Of a DNA stretch of 64,000 bases, positions 43,640-54,190 are shown piece by piece; position 1 is the first letter of the stretch, and each line of letters begins with the position of its first letter. Source of the DNA: Typhlomys cinereus (lineage: Eukaryota > Chordata > Mammalia > Rodentia > Platacanthomyidae); contig JALPQD010000143.1 of NCBI GenBank assembly GCA_023101885.1, forward strand, positions 496,001 through 560,000, written 5' to 3'. A program made the position numbers and the translations under genes. The notes beneath the pieces were generated by a model. It did no database searches, was not told the DNA's origin, and saw only the letters and a program-made list of their open reading frames with translations.

Positions 43640-43640
43640 G

Positions 43641-43683
<43 letters not shown>

Positions 43684-44345
43684 GGTATGTGTATAAGAGT
43701 ACACTTGAATTGTCTGTGGAGGCCCAAGGGCAACACTGAGAATCACCCTGGATTGCTCTTCCACCTTATTACTTTCCTCTAAGGATTCTCAGGCTTCAAA
43801 TTCCAGAGCCAGAATCACAGGTTACTGACATATCCACTCACCTGGAATATTTTTTTCTGATTGTTCCACTTTATTTAATTTTTTAATACATATTTTATTA
43901 TTTCCGCTCATACAAACTTAATAGGTAGACCAGTTCCCTCCCTCCCTCCTCCTCCTCCCAGCCCCCTGTTCCCCCTCCCCTCCCTCCCCATCCCCCAGTG
44001 CCTCCCCCCCAATTCCCAGAGAGTCCTTTATTGTGCATGCCTGACTCTCCTCTGGGCCCTCCTCTCCGATGATATACAAGGACCCAGTGGCATTTCCCTG
44101 AACCCTTTCCCATGTTCCCCTTAAGCATAGGAACACTGCTGTGGCTGCCAATCCCTTGCTTCCAGGGATCTTGGTGCCTTTAGCTGATGCTAGACTTTGT
44201 GAGGTCAATAGTGTGTTGGACATTGCGCAGGGCATGCAAAGTCCCACCTGGAATTTTTAAGTGGAATCTGGGATATGCAATTGGGTTTTTTTTTTTTTTT
44301 TTTGCTATGAAGCAAAAGCTTTAGCAATTAAGCCTTCTCCCCAGC
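43640..44345 (-). mobile_element. ID-derived long SINE, minus, split by an L1
   Basis: The left part has (TG)n (43643-43680), GGAGGCCCAAGGGCAACACTGAG and CACCTGGAAT. The right part resumes at CACCTGGAATTTTTAAGTGG and ends with GCAATTAAGCCTTCTCCCCAGCCC, the inverted head. A T run (44286-44303) interrupts the right part. Confidence 0.75.
43849..44244 (-). mobile_element. L1 3' end, minus, nested in a SINE
   Basis: 396 bp with the same 3' end as 41298-41928 (TACAAACTTAATAGGTA, C-rich tract, GGACCCAGTGGCATTTCCCTG, AGGTCAATAGTGTGTTGGAC). Flanked by CACCTGGAAT at 43839-43848 and 44245-44254; allowing one mismatch the duplication is 14 bp, giving a TT/AAAA cut site on the element strand. Confidence 0.85.
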
Positions 44346-44485
44346 CCAAAAAATCTATTAAGTATATAAACAAATATGCTATTTATAATAAACATACATA
44401 TAAGGTTATACTTAATCCAATATTTAATCTTGTGCTGTATATTTATTTATTTGGAAGAAATAATTTTTAAAAATGTAACATTTAT

Positions 44486-44819
44486 GGGGCTGGAGAGGTG
44501 GCTCAGGGGTTAAGCCTCTGCCTTGCAGGCAGAAGGTCCTGAGTTCGGATCCCAGATCCCACGTATAGACGCCGGGCGGAAGCGGGGGCGGCCTGCGTTT
44601 CTGGTCCTGGTAGGGCGGAGCCTGTGAATCCCGGGGCAGAAGGAGGTGGAGGCGTCCATGGTGGTTCGCGAATTCGTCCGTGGTTCTACACACACACACA
44701 CGCGCGCGGGCACGCACACACACACACACATACATACACCTCACATGCACAATTGAATAAATAATAATAAAAAAAATTTTTTAAATTTTAAAAAATTTTA
44801 AAAATTTTAAAAATTTTAA
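44486..44819 (+). mobile_element. Young ID-derived SINE with GC-rich body
   Basis: Full length. The head GGGGCTGGAGAGGTGGCTCAG holds a pol III A box (TGGCTCAGGGG). GAGTTCGGATCCC is the B box. The CpG-rich body spans about 44560-44690, followed by (CA)n, CAATTGAATAAATAATAATAA and an expanded AAAATTTT tail (44769-44819). Exact 17-bp target duplication AAAAATGTAACATTTAT at 44469-44485 and 44820-44836. The perfect duplication and retained CpGs mark recent insertion. Confidence 0.95.
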
Positions 44820-44839
44820 AAAAATGTAACATTTATAGG

Positions 44840-45465
44840 TTCAAAGTGTGGACAATATCATATTTTTAAATGCACTTGACTTTGCAAATTCCCATCTAAA
44901 TTAATTGCAAATCAGAAATCAATGTTAGGCACATCTGATTAGACTTAATTTAAGCATATATGTCTGAATCAAAATCCATGTAAACCTCAGATAATTTAGA
45001 ACCTCCTCAGAGAAGATTTTGTTAACTTCCCTTTCCCCATAGATATAATAGTCAATGTCCTTTCTCACAATGTTGTGACACTCAGTCCTCTTTAACACAA
45101 TTTCTCATAATTACAATTTAACACTATTTTCAACAAAATAGTTTTTTTTAAAACTATCTTCCATTGAAAGATCCAGAAATTCTCTAGGAGACAATCCTAG
45201 TCTGGTTTCATTACCTTGCCACTTATTATCTAGCCCTGTGCCTTGCATCTATCCAATGAATGGGTTCATGCTCTGTAGAAGCAGAGAACAGTCATGTCAT
45301 ACTTTTAATGTTAGGGATCATCAAATATCATCATAGGAGCTGAAGAATAGCAACTGCTGAGAAAAATAAAATTCTGATTCCAAAGGACCACGTACCACAG
45401 AGTTTTAAATACTCATTTCTAGGAGCGCAATGAACAGAATGGCGTAGTGAGCTTCTTGAAAGAAA
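44840..45465. other. No gene or clear repeat seen
   Basis: AT-rich intergenic sequence. Confidence 0.4.
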
Positions 45466-45467
45466 AG

Positions 45468-45615
45468 ATGAGACGGACTGGTGAGCCCCGCCTGTAGGAC
45501 CAGCACTCAGGACATAGACACAGGAGGATTACCACAAGTTCACAGCTAGCCTGTGAACAGTGCTTCCCAGCCAGCCTATAGTTTCTTGGTGAAACCCTTT
45601 TCAACAAACAGAGCA
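45468..45615 (+). mobile_element. B1-like SINE
   Basis: GGACTGGTGAGCCCCGCCTGTAGGACCAGCACTCAGG, GCTAGCCTGTGAACAG and CTTGGTGAAACCC. Confidence 0.6.
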
Positions 45616-45849
45616 AAACAGGCAACCAATTTGACTGCTATTCTGAGTTCTGTGATATGACCGTTTTTCAAAAAAGAAATAGTTTCTCTAAACAATTTAT
45701 AAAATTCTCCCAATAATTATCACAGAACTTTCCACTTATGCTTTGCAATTTAAAACTCAAAGCACACTTAAGATCTTTGCAAGACACCATTCACATCGTA
45801 CTTTTGTGCTACTTTCTTGTCTCTAAACGTCATGCGGTAAAAGTCCTAT

Positions 45850-46012
45850 GCAGGGACAGCACTCACCTTGTAATTCCTGGTTTGGTCAATTGGTAGCAAT
45901 ACTAGGGACAAGACATGGTGAGATTCATATAGGAAGCACTCGGGTACTAAGGCAGAGGATGGGCATGTTAGGTCAGTCTTGGCAACAGAATGAGACATTG
46001 TTAAAAATAGTA
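45850..46012 (+). mobile_element. Degenerate B4/B1-like SINE
   Basis: GAGATTCATATAGGAAGCACTCGGGTACTAAGGCAGAGGATGGGC, then TCAGTCTTGGCAACAGAATGAGAC and an A-rich end. Confidence 0.45.
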
Positions 46013-46404
46013 AGTCCATAATAAATTAATTAACAACTAAAGCATGTGAACTCAGGAAAAATCAAATGTATGGCTGGTGGGGATGGCTCATGCACGGTCG
46101 GCCCCATGTTCATGATCTTACCTATAATTGTAAATTGAAAAGCAAACAACTTGTGACATATAGTAACAGATAGCTTTACCACTCTGTACATTTTTATTAT
46201 AATCAGTGATTATGAAAAATACTTTTTACACGGTATGAGATTCTGGTAGAATGAAAAGCTGAGTGTCACAGTCAAAACCACAGAGTTACATGTGTGATTG
46301 ACAGTGGTGAGTTGTCACTGAGGTCTCAGTTGTTCGTTGTTCCAGTACCTGATGTCTGTAGAAGCAGGTGACCCTTAGTGATCTTCACCTTTTGATGAAG
46401 GCCT

Positions 46405-46435
46405 TATTTGGCCCCTCCTACTTTGTGTCATGGTG
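46405..46435 (+). repeat. 31-bp segment, presumed source of a copy at 47657
   Basis: All 31 bases recur at 47657-47687 inside a young SINE. Here the segment is embedded in sequence that is not part of that SINE family, so this locus is the likely source. Confidence 0.8.
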
Positions 46436-46479
46436 ATCTCTTGATAGACCAATGATATATCATAAAAGTAAAGGTATGT

Positions 46480-46850
46480 AGGCTTATAGAGATGGTTCAG
46501 TGGATAAAGCACCTTCCACACAAGCACAAAGACCAGAGTCAGGATCACCAGATAGCACACAAAATTCCTGATGAGTGTGGCAGCCTCCTTGAAACCCCAA
46601 CCCCTTAAGGAAGAGACTGAAAATCCCCAAAGCCACTTGGCTGGCCTTAGTGGAGGCCAGCTGCGGGCTACCTTAGAGACTAGCTAACAAGAACAAGGTG
46701 GAAGGGCAACTGAGGATGATTCCTGACACCCACCTTGGACCTCGACACGTACATACACACACATGCCCATGCATACGAAAACTGAATGCAACAAATGCAC
46801 AACTCACACACAAATATACTCATGGAAATGAAAAAAAGGGAATAAAAGAA
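46480..46850 (+). mobile_element. ID-derived long SINE, composite
   Basis: The head TTATAGAGATGGTTCAGTGGATAAAGCACC is followed by a longer body and the diagnostic AACTGAGGATGATTCCTGACACCCACCTTGGACCTC. A CA-rich end follows. Confidence 0.65.
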
Positions 46851-46998
46851 ATAATGCTGTAGTTAGGTCCTGAGAGAATGCGACTTCAGCCTTAGATTCT
46901 TTTCCCTTGTCCTGTTCCTTCTCCTTTCAATCTTCTGCTTTCTCTGCCTTAGATTTCCTTCCATTCTTTTCTGCCTTCTTCTTTCAGTCTTCTCCCTC

Positions 46999-46999
46999 T

Positions 47000-47041
<42 letters not shown>
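46999..47041 (+). repeat. (CA)n microsatellite
   Basis: An uninterrupted CA array of about 21 units. Confidence 0.95.
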
Positions 47042-47042
<1 letters not shown>

Positions 47043-47556
47043 CTGCAGTCACATGAGTACCAATAATATTGAGTCAGTCGATGAGGATGTCCCCATCTTG
47101 AGGAAATCTGCGCAAGTCTCTCACAAGTACACAGAGAGGACATGAAGTTTGACAGTTACTAACTATTCTTTGAACTTGGAAGCCAGTATTTTACCTCAAT
47201 TAAATTTTAAGAAGACTACAAACCTACCTCATTGTGCCTTTGCAAGAGCTTTCTCAGAGCTCCTGAGCCAGAACCAATCAGAGAGACTGCCTCCACATCC
47301 CTGACACTCAAAACCTGTGAGATAATTAAGATTTCAAGCTGCTAAGTCTAGGAATTTTTATTGTGATACCAAATCCAGAAAATTGTAAGGATGACAAATG
47401 AAAGATAATGTTCAGGAAAATAATTATTTTAAGTATTATATAAAGGTCAGCACATTTTGAATATTTTCAGTGTCTAAAGAGAATTCGGGATAACGAATTC
47501 ACGTATGAAAATATCCTTAAATTTCAGCAAAATAAATAATTTCTAAAGTATCACAA
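47042..47556. other. No gene or clear repeat seen
   Basis: Intergenic sequence. Confidence 0.4.
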
Positions 47557-47571
47557 GCCATGTTCATTATT

Positions 47572-47890
47572 TTTTTTAATTTTTTTATTATTATTATTTA
47601 TTCAACTGTGTGCATATGCATGTGTGTGTGTGCGTGCGCGTGTCTGTGTGTGTGTGTATTTGGCCCCTCCTACTTTGTGTCATGGTGTAGAACCACGGAC
47701 GAATTCGCGAACCACCATGGACGCCTCCACCTCCTTCTGCCCCGGGATTCACAGGCTCCGCCCTACCAGGACCAGAAGCACAGGCCGCCTCCGCTTCCGC
47801 CTGGCGTCTATACGTGGGATCTGGGATCCGAACTCAGGACCTTCCACCTGCAAGGCAGAGGCTTAACCCCTGAGCCACCTCTCCAGCCCC
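47572..47890 (-). mobile_element. Young ID-derived SINE, minus, with 31-bp insert
   Basis: Full length with an exact 15-bp target duplication (GCCATGTTCATTATT at 47557-47571 and 47891-47905). Between the (TG)n block and GTAGAACCACGGACGAATTC it contains 31 bases (47657-47687) absent from the other four young copies and identical to 46405-46435. The body is close to that of the 44486 and 62962 copies. Confidence 0.95.
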
Positions 47891-47905
47891 GCCATGTTCA
47901 TTATT

Positions 47906-49305
47906 ATGTATAACTTTCAATACATTTTGCCTTGCTCCACAATGGAAATTGAACTACAGAAAATTATACTAAAAGCGTTTTAAAGAATTGGTAACTTTTC
48001 CTCATTAATATCTTTTTCTTTACCACTATGAAGATATTTCTGCCATCCTAAATCTGTCAGAGTTACATTCATAATTTTAGTGCTTGATGTAAAGCAGATT
48101 CAATATGTGAGTGTCATTTATACATAGCCCAAAATGTTTTTTAAAGTACCCAATATTTTGGTGTGGTAACTGGTAATACTTTCAACAACTGTTCTGTTGA
48201 AAAATACATCAAAAATGTCATTACCTTAGATCAGCTTGGAAAGAAAAATTATAGCAATGGTTTATGCTTGGTGGCTCGCAATTCCAAAATTAATATATTT
48301 CAGAAGTGATTTAAACTTCACAATTCATACGATTATAAAAGTAGTTAAAAGAAAAACATTTATGGTAACTGCCTATGACAATATATATCTCCTTGATGAC
48401 TGATTTTCCACATGAAAGAAGTTTTATGAACATATTCAGAAGAACCAAAATGTAATAAATGAACCAAAGAAATTGAAGTCTTTCATAAAGCTATAAAACA
48501 TCATATAAATAACAGGTATTATAATATTGGCACTGTTATTGTGAAAGCAAACCAAAAGTGGCATTTGAGCAAAAACATGAAGAGTGAGAAAATAAGAGTG
48601 ATGTAAAAAAATGAGAGAGGAAATTAAGACTCAGAAATGTCAAGAGCAATGTCATTCTTCATCACCAAAGAGAAGCCCATCAACGGGAGAGGATGCGAGC
48701 GGTTTAACATCGGAAGGCTGTAATATTCCAAAGGATGGAATTCAATGAAAAACAGATTTGTGGTTAATAAAGGAAAAGAAACTAGCAAACGAGTAGTGGG
48801 AGGATAAAAAAGAAAAATCTGAGTTAAAAAATGCCTCTTATAACAATATGATTTGAATTTAAAGCTTATAACATCTGCTTTTTATAACAATCTAAGTGTA
48901 TTAACTCACAATAAAGGATCATGTTAACTTGCATCTTCAATTGTAAGAAAGAAAAAGAGTGTTAGAAGAAAAAACGCATCTCAAGGAAAAAATATATATA
49001 TTTTTTACTGAAAGGAACTTTTTAATAGATTCATAGCAGCCAAGCATACATCTTTCAAAGGACATTGTTGTGAAAGAATTTAAAACACTTAGTTCATTTT
49101 TGGTAATATAAAACTTACTGGATCTGTTAAATGATGTTTGATCTGTATTTGATCTTATTTTCCAATCCTCTCATTATTTAAGAACTTTTTATGACAAAGG
49201 AGCTCATAGTATTTTAGGTTAATTTTTTATTCAATTTCTCATTTTTATTCCAATGAGTTATTGGAAATACCAAATCCTTAGTATACTGAAAAAGAAAAGT
49301 CTGGA
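47906..49305. other. Repeat-poor block, no gene seen
   Basis: About 1.4 kb of AT-rich sequence without recognised repeats. A higher-complexity patch near 48650-48720 (CATCACCAAAGAGAAGCCCATCAACGGGAG) stands out. It is a candidate for conserved noncoding DNA. Confidence 0.35.
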
Positions 49306-49307
49306 TT

Positions 49308-49405
49308 CTCATGTATATCATTGTGACACATGCCTGTGATCCTAGCTCTGAGCAGCTGAGGCAGGATGATCCAAATTTTTAGGCCAACCTGAAATCTCAC
49401 TAAGG
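49308..49405 (+). mobile_element. B1-like SINE fragment
   Basis: CATTGTGACACATGCCTGTGATCCTAGCTCTGAGCAGCTGAGGCAGGATGATCC, running into the purine repeat. Confidence 0.65.
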
Positions 49406-49492
49406 AAAGAAGGGAGGAAGGAAGGGAAAGAGGGAGGGAGGAAGGGAGGGAGGAAGGGAGGGAGGGAGGGAGGGAGGGAGGGAGGAAGGATT
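49400..49492 (+). repeat. (GGGA)n/(GGAA)n polypurine repeat
   Basis: Imperfect AGGGAGG/AGGAAGG units, probably grown from the SINE tail. Confidence 0.95.
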
Positions 49493-49528
49493 TATTTTTT
49501 TCTTCTTCACTCAAGGTAATGAAGTTTT

Positions 49529-49548
49529 CTCTCTCTCTCTCTCTCTTA

Positions 49549-49598
<50 letters not shown>

Positions 49599-49640
49599 TA
49601 TATGTGTGTGTGTGTGTGTGTTTGTATGTGTGTGTGTGCA
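49529..49640 (+). repeat. (CT)n and (TG)n compound microsatellite
   Basis: (TC)n at 49529-49546, then two TG arrays separated by TTTGTATA. Confidence 0.95.
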
Positions 49641-49865
49641 TGCGCGAATATGTGCAGGTAGGGGTAGTTTGTGTATGCATGTGGAGCCCCAAAGTTGATG
49701 CTGTATTTGATCACTCTCCACTTTTACTTTGAAAGTGAACTCTCTTGGTTCACCCTACATGTTGCAAACAGCTCCCCCCCTCACTAGGTATCATATGCTA
49801 AGATTCCCTGTCTTTGCCTCCAGAGTGCCAGGATTGTAGATAGTCACCTTGTTTGAAGTCTTCTT
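49641..49865 (-). mobile_element. B4-like SINE, minus (partial)
   Basis: GTATGCATGTGGAGCCCCAAAGTTGATG, GATCACTCTCCACTTTTAC and CCTCCAGAGTGCCAGGATTGTAG follow the B4 order seen at 31430. Confidence 0.5.
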
Positions 49866-50890
49866 TTAGCAATAATTGCCAAAAGAGCATTTCCTTTCAG
49901 TTAAGGACAACTATGAGGCACAACTATTAGCTTACATTTACTGAAAGCTATGAGGTTCTTCTTATTAGTTCCCGTAAAACAAATGCATAGCTATAAATTT
50001 AGGTTTTTTGGGGGAAAATACTAATATAATATTACTTCCTGAGAATGTTTCTCTTCCAAAGTAACAAAGTCCTACTATTCCCAAATTCTGACTCTGTTTT
50101 CTACATCTGATTATACTTATGCTTGATATTTGCATCATCTAGTAGCATTATTATTTTCTAATTTGTTTTTACAAATTACTACTTATGACACAACTGAATC
50201 TCCTTTCCTATTGCACATGACTTAGAAGAACAATCAGCTTTCCTAGGCTGTGAATATCTTGTAGATGTATTAGGTCTCATATGTAATAGTTTAACAGTAC
50301 CTGGGCAAGGAGTGGTGGAGTGGGTGGGTCAGGGGAAAATCTTGCTGAAAGGAGAGTACAAAAGAAGATGATTAACTTGGGGGCAATGGACCCCATTGAC
50401 TGCAGGGTACATGATGGTTTTATAGAACTTCAGTGGCACCATTCCAAACAGGCCTACAAATTCCTAGGGACCTCAGGTACTGGGAATGACTTGAATTGTC
50501 TGTTTTAGTATCCAAATAGTTGGCAACTTGCCAAACCAAAGCCTTGCTTTAGAAAGAATTTCTTGAGTTAGTGGAGAGTTAAGACAACCATAGCACCAAT
50601 ACAGTGTAAAGCAAATGCATTGAAATTTCCTTTTTTAAAAAAAAAAGAAAAACTTTATCTCTAATGGCATTGTGTATGTGGATAAAGCTCAGGACACAAC
50701 TGCATTTTGCCTCCAGAGATCCTTTCTTTGTGTAAGGTAGGCTTGACTTTCAGCCTACTGTACTATTGAGCAGTTCTTACTTTAATTATCCCTTAGCAAG
50801 ATTTTTCAGAGCTATATGTCTGTATTAACACATTAAAGAGAGATTTCTCTGAAGCTATATAATCCTGTATAAAGTTTTGGAGTTTGGGTT
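49866..50890. other. No gene or clear repeat seen
   Basis: AT-rich intergenic. A short degenerate SINE-like patch may lie near 50310-50510 but I cannot assign it. Confidence 0.35.
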
Positions 50891-50894
50891 TATT

Positions 50895-51095
50895 TTTTGT
50901 TGTTGTTTTTAGGGGGGTATAGATGGGGTCTCCTACATCCCATGACAACCTCACACTCATTATATTTATGTAGGTGAAGATGGCCTTGGCTTTCTGACCC
51001 TCCTGCATACTGGAATTACGTGCATGTGTCCCCACATCTTGTCCTTTGTACATGTTAGGCAAGCATGATACTAATTGAGCTATAAACTATCCCAA
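50895..51095 (-). mobile_element. B4-like SINE, minus
   Basis: GGGGTCTCCTACATCCCATGACAACC, CCTCCTGCATACTGGAATTACGTGCATG and TTAGGCAAGCATGATACTAATTGAGCTATA are the inverted B1 and ID halves. Confidence 0.65.
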
Positions 51096-51640
51096 TAGTC
51101 TATTTCTAACAAAGCAGTAACCTTTTAAAATAAAAATGATAGTGCCCCCTCCTTTGCCTAAAACCCTTCATCTCTTCCTGCTTTATCAAAGTAATAGCCA
51201 AAGTTCTTAAGGGACCTATATAAATACCTGCATGGTATAGAGTCTGCTACCTTTTGATCCTCAAAATCACAACTCTCATTCATTAAAAACATTTTGCTTG
51301 CATGAGGAAAGCACCTAAATTTTCTACTCAACTCCCTACCATACAGTTCTCCAACATCTTACTTACAGATGGGTAGCTTCATTCTTAAAATTTTGTTTGC
51401 ACTGATTTTGGTTTTTCACTCAGAATGAGCTTTACATTCTTATTTCTAACAAATTTCTGGAAAATACTTGCAATATTTCTCAAATGCTGCTTTCATTGCC
51501 CTAAATGTTTTAACCTTGCCTTTTTGTAGTGATATACCCAACTGCTTACAGATGTAATTCTACTGTGGTTAAGATTTGTACCAAAATAATACATGATGAA
51601 GGGAATATAGGAAATACTATCTACCATGAGGTAGCTGGGG
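51096..51640. other. No gene or clear repeat seen
   Basis: AT-rich intergenic sequence. Confidence 0.4.
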
Positions 51641-52490
51641 GTGCAGGAACAATGCTTATATTCTTGATTTTTATGTTTTAAATTTATTACAACCTAATTT
51701 TTAATGCTTTGATACTTTTTAGAAGTAATTTTACAGTGGAAGGAGAAGACATAGGTCCTGGGGTGGGGTGCAATGACTAAGAGAACTATAAGAACTTGAT
51801 ATCCTCTGAACACTTATCATTACACCCATAGGCTAGAGACCTCAGCACTCCACCTAGTTGCTTCCTTTTGCAGTGGATGGTGTTTCATACAGAGAACTAC
51901 CACTGGCCAAAGTGCAGAAAACATGTGACTCTGGACTACTTGTCCTCACACAAGACATCTACATCACCCCACCTCAAGCCTGGAAACATGGAGAAGGGGA
52001 GATGGGAACAATGTATGAGTCTGAAGCAGGGGAGGGATGCGAGAGGAAAGTAGCTTCTGGACACAACAGGGATGTTGCATCCGTGGATTCCCTGCAGCCA
52101 TGTGAACTTTCACAAGACCTACACAGGATTTCTTGAGCACTGCTTAGCCATGGAATGAGAAAAATCTCAAGAGGCTCCAGCCTCCTTTAGAGACCGTTAA
52201 GTGTTAATGTTACCTGGAGCAGAAGAGACAGTACGTCAATGGTACGTGTACCGATGCACCAACCATCTTACCTGCAGAGGTATAAGTACTTGCCAGTGCA
52301 GGCATCTTAGATGATACTCAGTGGGCCACACATTCAGAAAGACATGACATAGTGGGAAACTGGTAGGGAAGAAGGTTTGTAGTAGAAAAAGGAGGAGGGA
52401 TGGAATTGAAAAACAAAGAGTGAAATAACAAACTCATTATGTTCATGTATGCAACATCAAAAGCTCAAAAATAAATTAAAAATAAGAATA
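51640..52490 (+). mobile_element. L1 3'-UTR-like segment
   Basis: It has a G-rich internal patch (GGAGAAGGGGAGATGGGAAC), a terminal GGTAGGGAAGAAGG/GGAGGAGGGATGG polypurine stretch, then ATGTTCATGTATGCAACATC and AAAAATAAATTAAAAATAAG. This closing order recurs at 61150-61325. The left boundary is unsure. The 92-codon frame at 51858-52136 has no known similarity. Confidence 0.45.
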
Positions 52491-52924
52491 TTTTATTCAT
52501 TGATATTTAATAAAGGTGCATAATGCTTGGTGATAACAAAATACAAATATGCCAAACTTTGAAGTAACTTCTGTCCTCGGTGCTTATGTTTTTATATTAC
52601 TCTAACCTTTTGACGTATGTATCCTTGGTTAAGTTTGCTCCCATCAGCATTAAAAAAATAGACCGTTTTATTCTCTCCATGGAATGGGGAGATATAAATC
52701 CAGATCTCGACCCCTTCTTTTACTGAGATGTTGACATTTCATGCATCCAGAGTTCATTAGTGGTAGAGCACAGACGTGAAAACTAACAAACTGTCTCTTG
52801 AAATAATTCAGTTAGTTGGCACGGGAAAAGGAGACAGTTTAACTCTTTTGCAATAGGGGATGCTGCACATTTCATTAGACTTTAAAAATCATGCTGAGTA
52901 GCTATTTTAATGGTATGCAATGAA
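52491..52924. other. No gene or clear repeat seen
   Basis: AT-rich intergenic sequence. Confidence 0.35.
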
Positions 52925-52930
52925 AGAAAT

Positions 52931-52964
<34 letters not shown>

Positions 52965-53118
52965 GAGACATGAGCATGCGATGACTTTCATGTGGAAGTC
53001 AGAGGAGAACTTGTAAAAGAATATTCTCTGTTTCTATTGTGCAGACTCAAACTCAAAATTGTGCAGGGATCAAACTCAACAGAGGTGCTTTTACCTGCTG
53101 AGCCCTCACACCAGCCCA
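52925..53118 (-). mobile_element. B3-like SINE, minus, with (GA)n
   Basis: A (GA)n tail complement (52930-52968), TTTCATGTGGAAGTCAGAGGAGAAC, GGGATCAAACTCAACAGAGG and TTTTACCTGCTGAGCCCTC. Confidence 0.7.
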
Positions 53119-53204
53119 CATACTTTGCTTTCTGTAATGTATTTTGATACATAGTACAGTATGGCAACCATACTTGGTTTTCTGTTTTCTTTTTTAAAAT
53201 ATTT

Positions 53205-53475
53205 GCTCATCAGGGTTTTAACTATTGTCTTGCAAGCAGAAGGATCTGAGTTCAGATTTCCAGATCCTATGTAAAAACAGGAGATGGAATTTGCAGAGAC
53301 TTACAATTCTGACCCTGGAAGGCAGAGCTTGGGAAACCTCAGAGCAAAGAAATTAGAAGGTAGCAAAATCCAGGATGAATCTCAATGTTGCCCTTGAGCC
53401 AGAGGTACTTACAAAAGAGTGCCCTCCTATACACATACCTGCACACACGTTATGTGCATATCCCCCCCACGCAAA
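53205..53475 (+). mobile_element. ID-derived long SINE, older subfamily
   Basis: The degraded head CATCAGGGTTTTAACTATTG is followed by GCAGAAGGATCTGAGTTCAG, GGCAGAGCTTGGGAAACCTCAGAGC and AAAATCCAGGATGAATCTCAATG. Confidence 0.7.
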
Positions 53476-53479
53476 AATA

Positions 53480-53850
53480 CTGTGTGTGTGTGTTTGTGTG
53501 TTGTATGTGTGTGAACACAGGTACCACATGTTACATGGGCACAGGTCAAAGACAATTTTTTGGAATTGGTTCTTACTTGCTACCTTGCTGATGTGGTGAC
53601 ATTTCTGTTGCTTTGCTCAGTACTCCAAGGTGGCTGGCACATACTCTAGTTGATTCTGCTCTCTTTTTCTCCTATCTCAATATAGAAGAGCTGGGATTAC
53701 AAATGTAATCTTTATCATCAGGTTTATTTGCTTATTTATTATCTATTTATTTGACTGAAGCTTTTTTTTTAAAGCCCAGGGCATTGAATGCCCAGTCCTA
53801 AATTCTGAGATTGCAGATTTCTGACAGCATGCCTGGCTCATACCTCAGAC
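53480..53850 (-). mobile_element. B4/B1-like SINE remnants, minus
   Basis: A TG-rich block (53482-53512) with GAGCTGGGATTACAAATGTAATC, then a second degraded inverted B1/ID piece (AAAGCCCAGGGCATTGAATG). The boundaries are approximate. Confidence 0.4.
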
Positions 53851-54019
53851 CTTTTAATTCCATGTAGGATTCTCTCATGCACACTTACTGTGCTTTTGTT
53901 AATAGGGCATGAGTGTCCTTATGCATTTATATGAATGTTTTAGGCTAGACATGTAGACATGGAACTGCAGTATGTTAATGCAAGTCACATTTTCAATTTA
54001 ATAGTTCCAACTAACTTAC

Positions 54020-54190
54020 TGTTCAGAAGTCTTTTTTTTATTTGTTTTTTCCACTCATACAAACTTGATAGATACCTCATTGCCCTCCCTCCCTCTGCCC
54101 CTCCCTGGATCCCTTTGCTCCCTCCCCCCCTTTTCTCCTTCCTTCCCCCTCTTTCTCCCCCAATTTACTCTTCCAGCAACTGTTTATTAG
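54020..54190 (-). mobile_element. L1 3' end, minus, older copy
   Basis: TTTATTTGTTTTTTCCACTCATACAAACTTGATAGATACC and a C/T-rich tract repeat the 3' end seen at 31701, 41298 and 43849, with more substitutions. Confidence 0.6.

Noticed and set aside
44486..44560. tRNA-like A and B boxes at SINE heads
   Set aside because: They belong to repeated ID-type elements with target duplications, lack a foldable acceptor stem and are not tRNA genes.
44510..44750. Repeated peptide (TTDEFANHHGRLHLLLPRDS type) seen in several frames
   Set aside because: It recurs because each is the antisense translation of the same young SINE body; not a gene family.
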